From: Desulfobacteraceae bacterium
GTDB taxonomy: Bacteria > Desulfobacterota > Desulfobacteria > Desulfobacterales > JAABSP01
Direction: 5' to 3'
NCBI GenBank assembly: GCA_011390345.1
Contig: JAABSP010000024.1
Location: 1 to 64,000 of the forward strand
DNA length: 64,000 nucleotides
The notes beneath the pieces were generated by a model that was not told the DNA's origin, searched no databases, and saw only the letters and a list, made by a program, of their open reading frames with translations. The number at the start of each line of letters is the position of its first letter. The stretch's first letter is position 1. A program made the position numbers and the translations under genes. Positions 7,039-15,832 of this stretch are shown piece after piece.

Positions 7039-8412
7039 ATGACAGAGCAACTGCTGCCCAACTATGCTCTACTTCTTGCCGGCGGAAGCGGAACCCGGCT
7101 CTGGCCTGTCTCCCGGGAACTCTATCCCAAGCAGTTGGCCCGCTTCTTCGGCAATGCCTCGCTGATCCAGAATACGGTCCAGCGCCTCTTTCCGATTTTT
7201 GAACCGGAAGATATCCGGATCATCTGCGGAAAGGAGCACGCCCACGAGATCGGGCGGGATGTCTCCGGAATCGGGATTCCCATCAAGGGCAGAATATGCA
7301 CCGAGCCGTGCGGCCGGAATACCGCGCCGGCCATCCTGATGGGGCTTTTCGAGATCATGAAGTCGGCAGAGGATGCCATTGCCTTTGTCTTTCCGGCAGA
7401 CCATGTGATCCGGGATGTCGAAGACTTTCACCGGAAGATCGAATCGGCAATATCCCTCGCCCATAAAGGCTACATCGTCACCTTCGGCATCACCCCGGAG
7501 TATCCGGAGACCGGCTACGGCTATATCGAAGCCGGGGAATCTCCGGTGGAAGATGGATGGGCCATCCGCCGCTTTGTGGAAAAGCCGGACGAGAAGACCG
7601 CAGCGCAATACCTTTCGGCCGGAAACTTCTACTGGAACAGCGGGATGTTCGCGTTCAAAGTATCGGTGATGGCCGATGAATTCAAGCGCCACAAGCCAAA
7701 GATGTGGTCCATGATGGAAGAGATGCTTTCAAAAGGCGAACCTGCAGCCGACGCCTATCAGAAGCTGGAGAACATCTCCATCGACTACGCCATCATGGAG
7801 AATACCGACAAAGGGGTGGTGCTGCCTTCGGCCTTTGGATGGAGCGACATCGGCTCCTGGAAGTCCCTGTATGATTTTCTGCCCAAGGACGACCAGAACA
7901 ACGCGGTGGCATCGGGTGACGTGATCTTTCAAAAGAGCCGAAACGTCTTTGTAATGGGCAGCGACCGGCTGATCGCTGTCAATCGCCTGGAAAACATCGC
8001 GGTGGTGGAGACCCCGGATTCGGTCTTTGTCTCGGACATGGAGACGAGCCGGGATGTGAAGGAGATCGTCTCTCTGCTGAAGGAGCGGGGCCGTCCCGAG
8101 TATCGGGTTCATACCACCGCATACGAACCCTGGGGCTATGCCAAGACCCTGGAGGAGGTGGACGGAGTGACGGTGAAACGGATCGTGGTCTATCCCGAAG
8201 CCAAAATTCCTGAGACAACAGCCGATGCAAATCTACAGTGGCTGGTGGTGCAGGGTTCGGCATCGGTGATCTGCGGAGATGAGACAAAGAGCGTCCGATC
8301 CCCCGGCTTCACCCACATCTCTTCGGGAACCCGATGCGGAATCGAAAACATCGGAGAAGGAGAGCTTCAGATCATCGAGATCCGCGGGATCAGGGAAGGC
8401 CTTCTGCCCTGA
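7039..8412 (+). CDS. manC: Mannose-1-phosphate guanylyltransferase with degenerate isomerase domain
   Basis: 457 residues. The N-terminal nucleotidyltransferase domain has the signature GGSGTRLWPVSRELYPKQ near residue 15, FVEKPD near 185 and WNSGMF near 203, so GDP-mannose synthesis from mannose-1-phosphate and GTP is well supported. The C-terminal cupin corresponding to mannose-6-phosphate isomerase is present in outline (EPWGYAK, TVKRIVVYP, WLVVQGSA), but the metal-binding histidine motif (usually of the form QxHxHR) is replaced by IPETTADANLQW. The isomerase half is probably inactive. The 3' end overlaps the convergent gene by 23 bases. The product would feed polysaccharide or glycan synthesis. 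Confidence 0.88.
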   Translation: MTEQLLPNYALLLAGGSGTRLWPVSRELYPKQLARFFGNASLIQNTVQRLFPIFEPEDIRIICGKEHAHEIGRDVSGIGIPIKGRICTEPCGRNTAPAILMGLFEIMKSAEDAIAFVFPADHVIRDVEDFHRKIESAISLAHKGYIVTFGITPEYPETGYGYIEAGESPVEDGWAIRRFVEKPDEKTAAQYLSAGNFYWNSGMFAFKVSVMADEFKRHKPKMWSMMEEMLSKGEPAADAYQKLENISIDYAIMENTDKGVVLPSAFGWSDIGSWKSLYDFLPKDDQNNAVASGDVIFQKSRNVFVMGSDRLIAVNRLENIAVVETPDSVFVSDMETSRDVKEIVSLLKERGRPEYRVHTTAYEPWGYAKTLEEVDGVTVKRIVVYPEAKIPETTADANLQWLVVQGSASVICGDETKSVRSPGFTHISSGTRCGIENIGEGELQIIEIRGIREGLLP

Positions 8413-9463
8413 AGATGCAGTAGGCCGAAAAGAGGGCCAGCAGGAGGGTGACGGGCAGCAGCGCGAAAAATGCACGCCGGTAGAAAATGGCCGCTCTTCG
8501 GACATCGGAAATGTCCGGGGCCGCCTTCTCCTGCCGGGGGGCCGTCTGCAGCCGGTTCAGGGTCTTCCCGACGGCTTTGATGAAGCCCTCCACCCGTTCT
8601 TTCCGATGCCGGTCCCCGAGGCTGTCGAAGAGATCCCGATATCGGACCAGGATTTCACTGTATTCCAGAAAGGTATCGATCCGCTCGATCTCTGGGGGCG
8701 TCTTCCGGTAGAGCTTGAACAAGGCTCCGGCCCCTGCCATGAGATGCCGGGAGGCGTTCCGGTCCTGTTTCGACAGGCTTTTCTTCGCCTTATGAATGGC
8801 TCTTCTCAGCTTCCGGAGCGCAGGATCGATTCTCGCATCCCGTCCTTTCCACTCCAGATATCCGGACTCGATGGCATCGAGGCGGAGACGGCATTCCATC
8901 CCCTCTTTGAGATAGGAAACGGCCTCATCCTCATCTCTGGGGCTGACCACCCGGGACTTTGGAAAGCGGCGCCAGATATCCTCGGCCCCTGCTGTCTTCT
9001 CCGCAATCTCCTCCAGAAGGGCAGCAGAAGCAGTGAAATCCCGGCGCTTCCGATCGAAGAGGCGCCGAAGCCGGTCATCTTCCATTGACCGGTCATGTTC
9101 CATTGAATGGAGAGCCGATGCGAGAAGTGCCTGGCAGCGGCTCTTTACGGAAAGATAAATCCGATAGGATGCAGGAGAAGCCTCCGCCTCCCGGATAAAA
9201 AGGCGGCCCCCCGGCATCATCTGCAGGGATGCGGCAAAGAACCGGCCAAGATGCCTTGCCGTATCCCCCCGATTGTGGGCCAGCACGATCTCCCGGTTGA
9301 TCGATTCGATCCTTTGGGCCACTGCCTGCGGACTCGAATCGGGATCGAAGACCGAATCGGCTCTTTTGCCGTCTGTCCGAATCCGGTATCCGATCTCCGC
9401 GACCAGGATTTTTTCCAGCTCTTTTTCGATACGATCATGGGGAGATTTCGATTTTCGGATCAT
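8390..9463 (-). CDS. Unrecognised helical protein with C-terminal membrane anchor
   Basis: 357 residues that I do not recognise. It is rich in charged residues and predicted mostly helical. A single strong hydrophobic segment near residues 328-350, preceded by basic residues, is followed by only a few residues, so the protein should be tail-anchored with the bulk in the cytoplasm. It is the last gene of a three-gene minus-strand operon; its start overlaps the end of the preceding gene by four bases (9460-9463), indicating translational coupling. Its 3' end overlaps manC by 23 bases. No enzymatic motif is visible. Confidence 0.75.
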   Translation of the reverse strand: MIRKSKSPHDRIEKELEKILVAEIGYRIRTDGKRADSVFDPDSSPQAVAQRIESINREIVLAHNRGDTARHLGRFFAASLQMMPGGRLFIREAEASPASYRIYLSVKSRCQALLASALHSMEHDRSMEDDRLRRLFDRKRRDFTASAALLEEIAEKTAGAEDIWRRFPKSRVVSPRDEDEAVSYLKEGMECRLRLDAIESGYLEWKGRDARIDPALRKLRRAIHKAKKSLSKQDRNASRHLMAGAGALFKLYRKTPPEIERIDTFLEYSEILVRYRDLFDSLGDRHRKERVEGFIKAVGKTLNRLQTAPRQEKAAPDISDVRRAAIFYRRAFFALLPVTLLLALFSAYCIFRAEGLP

Positions 9464-10320
9464 CCGGGCCCACTCCCATCTCCTTCATGACCCAACGCGA
9501 GCCGCCGCCCCTCCCGAACCCCCCGCTCAAAGTCCCGGCGCCGGCATTCATGCTTATAGAGGAGAAGGTCGTACCCTCCGCCGGTCTCCGGAAAGCGCCC
9601 CTTTGCCAGGAGGCCGCGCAGGAGTTCCCATCCCTCCCGGAGTTCTTCGGCGGATCGGACAAGCCCGGCTCTGCGCTGTTCCAGCTCTTCACAGCCCTCC
9701 TTCACCAGATAATCGTATGGATGCTGAGCCAGAGCCGGATTGGAGCAGTGAACAGCAGAGGGCGGGGATTCGGACTCGGGCTGGCCGATCCGCAGGATCT
9801 TTCCGCCTCTCTCGGCCAATGCAAGCTCCTGGGCTTTGGGCCTGTGGGAAAACCGCTCTTCCAGATGGCCGAGGAGGGTATGGGCCTGTCGAAGGGTCCG
9901 GGTATGGCTGTGGACCAGGACTCGGAGGTTGCGGGAGCCATCGATGAGATCGGCCATGATCCGGACCTCATCTCTGATGTGGAAAAGAAGCTCCATCTGC
10001 TGCCCCTTCAGTCGATAGAAGGAGCGTCGAATACCGTTCCCGGCCTCTTGAGGGGCATTTTCTTCGGCCGGACATCTCAACTCGACCATCCCCTGTACCG
10101 CGCCTTCCAGAAGATCGAAAAGAATCTCTCGGGCCCGAAAGAGCCGATTGCAGCATTCCTCATAGCGCTGTTCGATTCTCCGGTCATCCAGATCCGGATT
10201 GTCGAGCAGTTCATCTAACTCCCGGGAGAGCCGGATATAACGCCCTACCCCTTCGGCAAAGGGGCCGGGATCGATGCGCCGGATGCGCTTTGAAAGGGTA
10301 CGGAGAGAAGGATGACTCAT
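9460..10320 (-). CDS. Unrecognised helical cytoplasmic protein
   Basis: 286 residues, strongly charged, no signal peptide or membrane segment, and long stretches compatible with helical bundles or coiled coil (for example residues 85-160). No family signature is recognised. A paired cysteine (ECC near 55) is the only notable small motif. It is the middle gene of the 8390-11508 operon, 18 bases after the first gene and overlapping the third by four bases. The tight spacing suggests that the three products form one assembly. Confidence 0.75.
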   Translation of the reverse strand: MSHPSLRTLSKRIRRIDPGPFAEGVGRYIRLSRELDELLDNPDLDDRRIEQRYEECCNRLFRAREILFDLLEGAVQGMVELRCPAEENAPQEAGNGIRRSFYRLKGQQMELLFHIRDEVRIMADLIDGSRNLRVLVHSHTRTLRQAHTLLGHLEERFSHRPKAQELALAERGGKILRIGQPESESPPSAVHCSNPALAQHPYDYLVKEGCEELEQRRAGLVRSAEELREGWELLRGLLAKGRFPETGGGYDLLLYKHECRRRDFERGVREGRRLALGHEGDGSGPG

Positions 10321-10338
10321 GAAAAAGGTGGGTGAGAG

Positions 10339-11508
10339 CTACTGCGTGATCTTGAGGACCTTTTCGATCTCCCGCCGGTTCTCCTGAATCTGCTCCAGCC
10401 GGAGCGCGTCGTTCTTCTGATAGACCTCCTCGGCCTCCTTGAGCGCGCTGTACTCCATATCCCACTGTGGGCTGGCCGCGATCTGATCCCCCACAAGAGA
10501 GGCATATTTCCCCAGCACCCGGTTGCCGTCGTCGATGCTCTCAACGATCATGATCATGGACTGAGTCACCCTGGCCACCCCGGAGCAGATCTGTGAGACA
10601 TTGTCCACCGCGATCTTCATGTGGCTGGCCCCTTGCGCGAACTTGTCCACCATGTTGACGTGGATATCCCCCCGCTCCTTGAAGTCGTTGATCAGGGTCC
10701 GGTAGCTCTTCAACGCGGTCTGGTACTTGACGCCCATGTCGATGTTGGTCTTGTACTTCAGCTCCATCCCCTGGCTCTCCCGGAGGGCCATCTCCAGATG
10801 ATCCCGCATCTTCTCCACCTCCGCGTACCGGTCGTGGAGGGGGGACATGGACTCGTGGACGGAAGTCACCTCCGAAAGCTGCTTTTCAAGCCGTCTGCTC
10901 TTCTCCACCTGACTGTGATAGGCCCTCCGGTCTCCGTGGATCTGATCGGTAAAGGAGTCGCTCACCTCGGTCAGGTTCTTCACAATGTCATCGACCTCCA
11001 CCACCGTCCCCCGGAGCCCCTCGTTGAGCCCCTTCAAACTCCCGATATAGTTTTCGATCATCCCCCGGAATTCGGTGACGAGCACCTCGTCCGGCTGTCG
11101 GGGCATCTCCTTTTCCACGGTCTCGTAATCGGTGTAGGTCTCGGTCTCCTGTTTTTTGAACCCCATCCGCACCAGCAGCCTCTCCAGCCCTTTGTATTCC
11201 ACGGGCCGCTGCCGCTCCACCGGAACTTCTTCTTCCACGATCTTTCTGGTGCGGGCCGCGATGATGTTGCGAATGCCGTCCTCGATCACCTTGATCTCAT
11301 CCACGATCCCCTGGAGCTTCTCCGCATCAAAGGAGTGGGACCGCACCTCGCCGGCCCCCCGGTACTCCACGGACGGGGGCCGGTAATCATTCATGTTTTT
11401 GCCGGGACTTTCAAGATATTGGGCAAGATCATGCTTTTCGATGATCTTGTCGAGCTTCCCATCGACCGCCGCAGACGGATCGACAGGAGCCGAATTCTCC
11501 TCAGACAT
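10339..11508 (-). CDS. Unrecognised coiled-coil protein, first gene of a three-gene cassette
   Basis: 389 residues. The frame is open 16 codons further, but the ATG at 11508 has GAGGTGGAG five bases ahead and a promoter at 11556-11584. An acidic, disordered N-terminus (about 60 residues, containing DYRPPSVEYRG) is followed by long heptad-like helices from about residue 140 to the end, with no membrane segment. No enzyme motif is seen. The general build resembles helical scaffold or toxic-anion-resistance-like proteins, but I see no defining motif and do not assign it. It is co-transcribed with the two genes downstream. Confidence 0.78.
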   Translation of the reverse strand: MSEENSAPVDPSAAVDGKLDKIIEKHDLAQYLESPGKNMNDYRPPSVEYRGAGEVRSHSFDAEKLQGIVDEIKVIEDGIRNIIAARTRKIVEEEVPVERQRPVEYKGLERLLVRMGFKKQETETYTDYETVEKEMPRQPDEVLVTEFRGMIENYIGSLKGLNEGLRGTVVEVDDIVKNLTEVSDSFTDQIHGDRRAYHSQVEKSRRLEKQLSEVTSVHESMSPLHDRYAEVEKMRDHLEMALRESQGMELKYKTNIDMGVKYQTALKSYRTLINDFKERGDIHVNMVDKFAQGASHMKIAVDNVSQICSGVARVTQSMIMIVESIDDGNRVLGKYASLVGDQIAASPQWDMEYSALKEAEEVYQKNDALRLEQIQENRREIEKVLKITQ

Positions 11509-11555
11509 CTTCTCCACCTCGTTCAATGGTCTTTTGCCTCGCATCTTAGAAAACA

Positions 11556-11584
11556 AGGATACATCAGGAACCGCGGCAGGTCAA
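11556..11584 (-). promoter_or_regulatory. Probable promoter of the three-gene cassette
   Basis: Minus-strand TTGACC (11579-11584), 17-base spacer, TATCCT (11556-11561). A start point about 40 bases upstream of the ATG at 11508 is expected, which also supports that start over the longer frame. Confidence 0.55.
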
Positions 11585-11789
11585 CCGGAATGGCATACCG
11601 GGGGTCCAAGGGGACGGCCGCATCGGAGCAAGGGGCCGAAGCCAGCGGGCAGTACCGGGATATGTAATTAAAAAAGGGTTGAAAGTTTTCGGGCTCTGTG
11701 CTAATTCGGAACCTTTATTTTATAAACGATATTTCTGTTATTGTACGCCCACTGTATGTTTAACCCAAAAACCCTCGGAAAGGAAATGG

Positions 11790-12230
11790 ATGGAGAAAAT
11801 GAAAAACCAAACAAAACTGGCGTACTGGATGGCTGCCGTGCTTCTGGCTGTCGGCGTGCTGAGTTACACGGCCTTCTCCGCGAAACCGCCCGAAGAACCG
11901 GTGCGGATCATGTTGACGGCCAGCGCGGGGAATGTCCTCTTCACCCACGACACCCATTCCGGCAGCGCGGGCTACGGCGTTGACTGCTTCACCTGCCACC
12001 ACCATCCGGACGGAGACGATTATGCACTCCGATCCTGTGGTGATTGCCACAACCTGCCGGAAGACGGCAGCACCCCCGACATCTGCCTGGAATGCCACGA
12101 CGAGGGAGATTTCGAACTCGACATGGTCCCCTCCAGAGCTGATGCGTTCCATATCCAGTGCGCGGGCTGCCACGAGGAGATGGGCGCAGGTCCCATGAAG
12201 GAAGAGTGCTCCATGTGTCATGTCAGATAA
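11790..12230 (+). CDS. Five-haem periplasmic cytochrome c ahead of the Rnf operon
   Basis: 146 residues with an N-terminal signal or anchor (hydrophobic, about residues 10-30) and five CxxCH motifs: CFTCH, CGDCH, CLECH, CAGCH, CSMCH. Extra histidines (CHHH, FTHDTHS) can supply distal ligands, as in the class III cytochrome c3 family, which usually has four haems. It sits 37 bases before rnfC. Multihaem cytochromes in this position are known in Methanosarcina and some sulfate reducers, where they exchange electrons with Rnf. Two starts are possible, 11790 and 11799; both have purine-rich sites upstream, and the choice does not affect the mature protein. Confidence 0.85.
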   Translation: MEKMKNQTKLAYWMAAVLLAVGVLSYTAFSAKPPEEPVRIMLTASAGNVLFTHDTHSGSAGYGVDCFTCHHHPDGDDYALRSCGDCHNLPEDGSTPDICLECHDEGDFELDMVPSRADAFHIQCAGCHEEMGAGPMKEECSMCHVR

Positions 12231-12267
12231 CGCCACTTCATTAACGCGGGAATAAAGGTTTGGACTT

Positions 12268-13665
12268 ATGCTAAAAAGATCTTTCTTCGGTATGGCAAAA
12301 CCACGCTTCGAGTACGAATCGATCGATTCGCCCCTGTCGCCCGAGAAGATTCCCCTCCCCAGGAAGGCAACGATCTATTTCAAAAGGCCCTATGACCGGC
12401 GGGATACCCTGCTGCTCAAGATCGGGGATGCGGTGAAGACGGGGCAGAAACTTCTCATCTACGAGGACAGCGACGTATATGCAATCTCTCCGGTGACCGG
12501 AACGGTCGCGGGGATTGCGCCCTTTATCGGGGACTTCGGAGAGTCTTATACCGCACTGACCATCGATGTCTCGGAAACCGACACCTTTGACGAGGAATTC
12601 GGCGGCTCCTTTGAGGAGCCCAATTTCGAGACGGCGCTCAATTACCTCAAGACCCTTCCGGGAAATCCGCCCTTATCTGATTTTGCGGACCCGGACATCC
12701 ACCTGAACACGGTGGTCGTCACCGCGCTGGACAAGGATCTGCTGACCCTGACAAACCAGCACATGGCCGCGGCCAACGTGGATCTGCTCACCCGGGGCGT
12801 CAGCATGCTCAAGCGGATCACCGGGGTCCACAAGGTGGTGGTCGCAATTCCCCAGAAGCTGATCCGCAGAGCCGGGGCCATCGGCGGCGCATCGGGCGTG
12901 GAGCTTCGCCCCATCGGCACCGATTATCCTTCGGCCCTGCCGGCCTTCATCCTGAAAGAGGTGCTGGGACAGGTGATTCCGGCCGGAAAGACGAACCTCG
13001 ACATGGGTGTGAGCCTTTTCGGTGCAGAGGCTCTGACCAACCTGACCCAAGCCTTTGAGGAGAAGCAGATTCCGGTGACCAAACGGCTTACCGTCATCCG
13101 CAAGGACTTGAGCAAGGTTCTGGTGGAGGCGAGGATCGGAACCCCTGTCAAAGAGATCTTCACGGCGCTGAACGTCACCCTGCAGGACATGGACCGCCTT
13201 GTCATCGGCGGCCCCATGACCGGAAACGCGGTCTATTCGGACGAGCATCCGGTGACGCCGGACATGGACGTTCTCATGGTGCAGGACAGCAAAGACGTAT
13301 CATTGGTATCCGATTATCCCTGCATCAACTGCGGCGACTGCAACCGGGTCTGCCCCGCGGACATTGCGGTCAACATGCTGGTCCGCTTCTGCGAGGCCCG
13401 GGAATATGAGGCCGCGGCCGACGAGTACGATCTCCACTCATGCATCGAGTGCGGCCTCTGCACCTTTGTCTGCCCGGCAAAGATCCCCATCTTCCAGTAC
13501 ATCCGGCTTGCAAAGCATGAGCTGGCCAGAAGCGCGATGGAAGTCGAGCTGGCCGGGCCCGAAACAGAGGAGGCGGAAGAAGGCGAACTCGCGGCAAAAG
13601 AGCCCATAGAGACGGCCGAAGCGGAAGAAGCCAAGGAAGAGACAGCTCAGACATCGGAGGAATGA
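12268..13665 (+). CDS. rnfC: RnfC-like subunit lacking the NADH/FMN motifs
   Basis: 465 residues. The N-terminal barrel-like domain, GGPMTG at 314-319 and two [4Fe-4S] motifs (CINCGDCNRVCP at 352, CIECGLCTFVCP at 392) identify RnfC, a peripheral cytoplasmic subunit of the Rnf ion-translocating complex. The usual GGIHPP start, the glycine loop GGAxFPT that binds NADH/FMN, and the ECEP motif are all absent; the corresponding positions read SPLSPEK and VTALDKD. This subunit may therefore not be the NADH site. The tail (from about 435) is an acidic low-complexity stretch rich in E and A. It starts the rnfCDGEAB run; rnfD follows one base after the stop. Confidence 0.88.
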   Translation: MLKRSFFGMAKPRFEYESIDSPLSPEKIPLPRKATIYFKRPYDRRDTLLLKIGDAVKTGQKLLIYEDSDVYAISPVTGTVAGIAPFIGDFGESYTALTIDVSETDTFDEEFGGSFEEPNFETALNYLKTLPGNPPLSDFADPDIHLNTVVVTALDKDLLTLTNQHMAAANVDLLTRGVSMLKRITGVHKVVVAIPQKLIRRAGAIGGASGVELRPIGTDYPSALPAFILKEVLGQVIPAGKTNLDMGVSLFGAEALTNLTQAFEEKQIPVTKRLTVIRKDLSKVLVEARIGTPVKEIFTALNVTLQDMDRLVIGGPMTGNAVYSDEHPVTPDMDVLMVQDSKDVSLVSDYPCINCGDCNRVCPADIAVNMLVRFCEAREYEAAADEYDLHSCIECGLCTFVCPAKIPIFQYIRLAKHELARSAMEVELAGPETEEAEEGELAAKEPIETAEAEEAKEETAQTSEE

Positions 13666-13666
13666 G

Positions 13667-14626
13667 ATGGCGAACCAGAAAAGATTCATCGTCTCCCACG
13701 CGCCATTCTGGCATGATGGGAGCAGCGTAACCGAGCGCAGTTATCATATGATGCTCGCAGCCCTGCCGGCCGTGATCTTCGGGATCATCAAGTACGGCAT
13801 GCCGGCACTGGCAGTGACTGCCCTTTCCGTCTCGTCGGCCATCCTCTGGGAGGCGGCCTTCAGACGGATTTCCAAAGAAAACGAAACCGTAGGAGACGGC
13901 AATGCTGCCCTGATCGGCCTGATCTTTGCCATGCTCCTGCCGGCAACATCCCCCTGGTGGGTCGTTGTCACCGGCACATTTGTGGCCATCGTCATCGGCA
14001 AGGAGATCTTCGGCGGCATCGGAAGCAACCCCTTCAACCCGGTTGCGGTCGCGGCCGCATTCCTGATGCTCTCCTGGTGGAAATATTTCGATTTCAATGC
14101 CGCGCTGGTCCACTATCCCTTCGACCATATGGCGGTCTATCCGCTCTCCGCATTGAAGAACTTCGGCCTCTCCTCGGTGGAGGGGCTGACGCTGGCCGAC
14201 CTGCTCACGGGAAAACAGACCGGCGGAATCGGCACTACCTTCTCGCTGGGTCTGATCATCGGCGGCGTCTATCTGATGCTGCGGGGGATCATCCGGTGGG
14301 AGATCGCGCTCTCCTTTATCGCGGGCGTCTTCATCACCGCGACGATCTTCAAGGCCAACAATCCCGAGCAGTATGCAGGCCCCATGATCCACATCCTGTC
14401 GGGCTACACCCTTTTGGGCGCGTTCTTTCTGGCCACCGATGATTCCTCCTCTCCGGTCAATCTCGTGCCCATGCTCCTCTACGGCCTGATGGGAGGGCTG
14501 ATGGTGGTACTCATCCGCAACATCGGCGCATATATCGACGGCACGATCCTGACCATTCTGCTGATCAATACTGTCAACCCGCTTCTGGACAAGATCCGGC
14601 CCAAGGCGCTGGGAAAGGTGGTGTAA
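13667..14626 (+). CDS. rnfD: RnfD, membrane subunit of the Rnf complex
   Basis: 319 residues, about ten hydrophobic helices, of the NqrB/RnfD family. Conserved family stretches include GDGNAALIGLIFAMLLPA near 77-94 and GGIGSNPFNPVAVAAAF near 116-132. RnfD carries a covalently bound flavin in characterised complexes; around residue 175 this protein reads GLTLADLL, which aligns with the flavinylation site but lacks the full SGAT motif. The next gene, rnfG, starts two bases after the stop. Confidence 0.93.
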   Translation: MANQKRFIVSHAPFWHDGSSVTERSYHMMLAALPAVIFGIIKYGMPALAVTALSVSSAILWEAAFRRISKENETVGDGNAALIGLIFAMLLPATSPWWVVVTGTFVAIVIGKEIFGGIGSNPFNPVAVAAAFLMLSWWKYFDFNAALVHYPFDHMAVYPLSALKNFGLSSVEGLTLADLLTGKQTGGIGTTFSLGLIIGGVYLMLRGIIRWEIALSFIAGVFITATIFKANNPEQYAGPMIHILSGYTLLGAFFLATDDSSSPVNLVPMLLYGLMGGLMVVLIRNIGAYIDGTILTILLINTVNPLLDKIRPKALGKVV

Positions 14627-14627
14627 T

Positions 14628-15218
14628 ATGAAAGATATGATCAAAATGGTCGTGGTGCTCACGGTCCTGGCCGCGTTTTCCGGAGGGCTGCTGGCCGCGA
14701 TCCGGGACAACACCATCGAAAGGATCGAAAATCAGCAGTTGACCTTTGTCAAGGGCCCTGCCATCAAGGAGATTATGGCCGGATCCAAAAACGATCCCAT
14801 CGCGGACCGGTTCAAGATCCAGGTGGGTGAAGAGGAGGAGAAGAGCGTCTTTGTCGGGGTCTTCGATGGGAAGTCGGCTGTGGCCATCGAGAGCTACGGC
14901 AAGGGGTACGGCGGCGATGTGGGCGTGATGGTCGGCATCGATCTGGCAACGGACAAGATCCTGGGCCTGAGTGTCACGACCCATGCCGAGACCCCGGGGA
15001 TGGGCGCGATGGCCAAAGATGATCCGGTCTTCGCACAGCAGTTCAAGGGAATGGCGACCGACAAGCCCATCATGGTGAGCAACGACGGCGGCACGATCAA
15101 TGCCATCTCCGGTGCGACCATCACATCGAGGGCCGTCAGTGCGGCCGCGACCCGGGTGGCTGAGATGTACCATCAGAAGAAGCCCGAAATCGAACAGCAG
15201 GTCCAAGCATTCAAATAG
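14628..15218 (+). CDS. rnfG: RnfG, covalent-FMN subunit of the Rnf complex
   Basis: 196 residues with one N-terminal membrane helix (about 5-25) and an extracytoplasmic FMN-binding domain. The flavinylation motif SGATIT is at 161-166, with the threonine of SGAT expected to carry FMN by a phosphoester bond. The HAETPGMG stretch near 119-126 is also typical. It follows rnfD by one base and precedes rnfE by nine. Confidence 0.94.
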   Translation: MKDMIKMVVVLTVLAAFSGGLLAAIRDNTIERIENQQLTFVKGPAIKEIMAGSKNDPIADRFKIQVGEEEEKSVFVGVFDGKSAVAIESYGKGYGGDVGVMVGIDLATDKILGLSVTTHAETPGMGAMAKDDPVFAQQFKGMATDKPIMVSNDGGTINAISGATITSRAVSAAATRVAEMYHQKKPEIEQQVQAFK

Positions 15219-15227
15219 GAGATAGAG

Positions 15228-15821
15228 ATGGCAAAATCAATCGGTCAGGAATTTGTAAAGGGTCTATGGGAAGAGGTACCGCCGTTTCGGCTCGTTCTCG
15301 GCCTGTGCCCGGCGCTTGCGGTGACCAAGAGCATGGCCAACGGTATCGGCATGGGGCTGGCGACCACATTCGTCCTCTTTTTCTCCAACCTTCTGGTATC
15401 GACCCTGCGCGGCGTGATTCCGCCCAAGGTGCGGATCGCCTGCTTCATCATCGTCATCGCGACCTTCGTAACTATGGTGGAGCTGCTGATGCAGGCATTC
15501 ACCTATCGGCTCTTTCTCCAGTTGGGTATTTTTATCCCGCTGATCGTGGTCAACTGCGTGGTGCTGGGCCGCTCCGAGGCATTTGCCTATAAGCGGGGGG
15601 TTCTCCACTCCATGGCCGACGGTCTGGGCATCGGGATCGGCTTCACCCTCGCGCTGGGCGCACTTGGCGGGGTCCGGGAGCTGATCGGCTCCGGAACGAT
15701 TCTGGGCCATTCGGTCTTCGGCGCCTCTTTCGAGCCCTTCGCGTTTATGGTGGAGGCCCCGGGTGCATTCGTAGGACTGGGTCTGATGCTCGCCTTCATG
15801 AACCTCGTGGGAAAGAAATAG
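15228..15821 (+). CDS. rnfE: RnfE, membrane subunit of the Rnf complex
   Basis: 197 residues, six hydrophobic helices, of the RnfA/RnfE/NqrDE family. The start (FVKGLWEEVPPFRLVLGLCPALAV) and IPLIVVNCVVLGRSEAFA in mid-protein are typical. With RnfA it forms the core membrane pair that holds an iron-sulfur cluster between conserved cysteines in the characterised complexes. It lies nine bases after rnfG behind AGGAGATAGAG. Confidence 0.94.
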   Translation: MAKSIGQEFVKGLWEEVPPFRLVLGLCPALAVTKSMANGIGMGLATTFVLFFSNLLVSTLRGVIPPKVRIACFIIVIATFVTMVELLMQAFTYRLFLQLGIFIPLIVVNCVVLGRSEAFAYKRGVLHSMADGLGIGIGFTLALGALGGVRELIGSGTILGHSVFGASFEPFAFMVEAPGAFVGLGLMLAFMNLVGKK

Positions 15822-15832
15822 GAGTTTAAGAA

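Noticed and set aside
11679-11707. Possible rnf operon promoter TTGAAA-17-TAATTC
   Set aside because: The -10 box is poor and no better pair was found in 11509-11789; the true rnf promoter remains unidentified.
13370-14716. A 448-codon minus-strand frame opposite rnfD
   Set aside because: Antisense shadow; rnfD, with its conserved membrane motifs, occupies the region.
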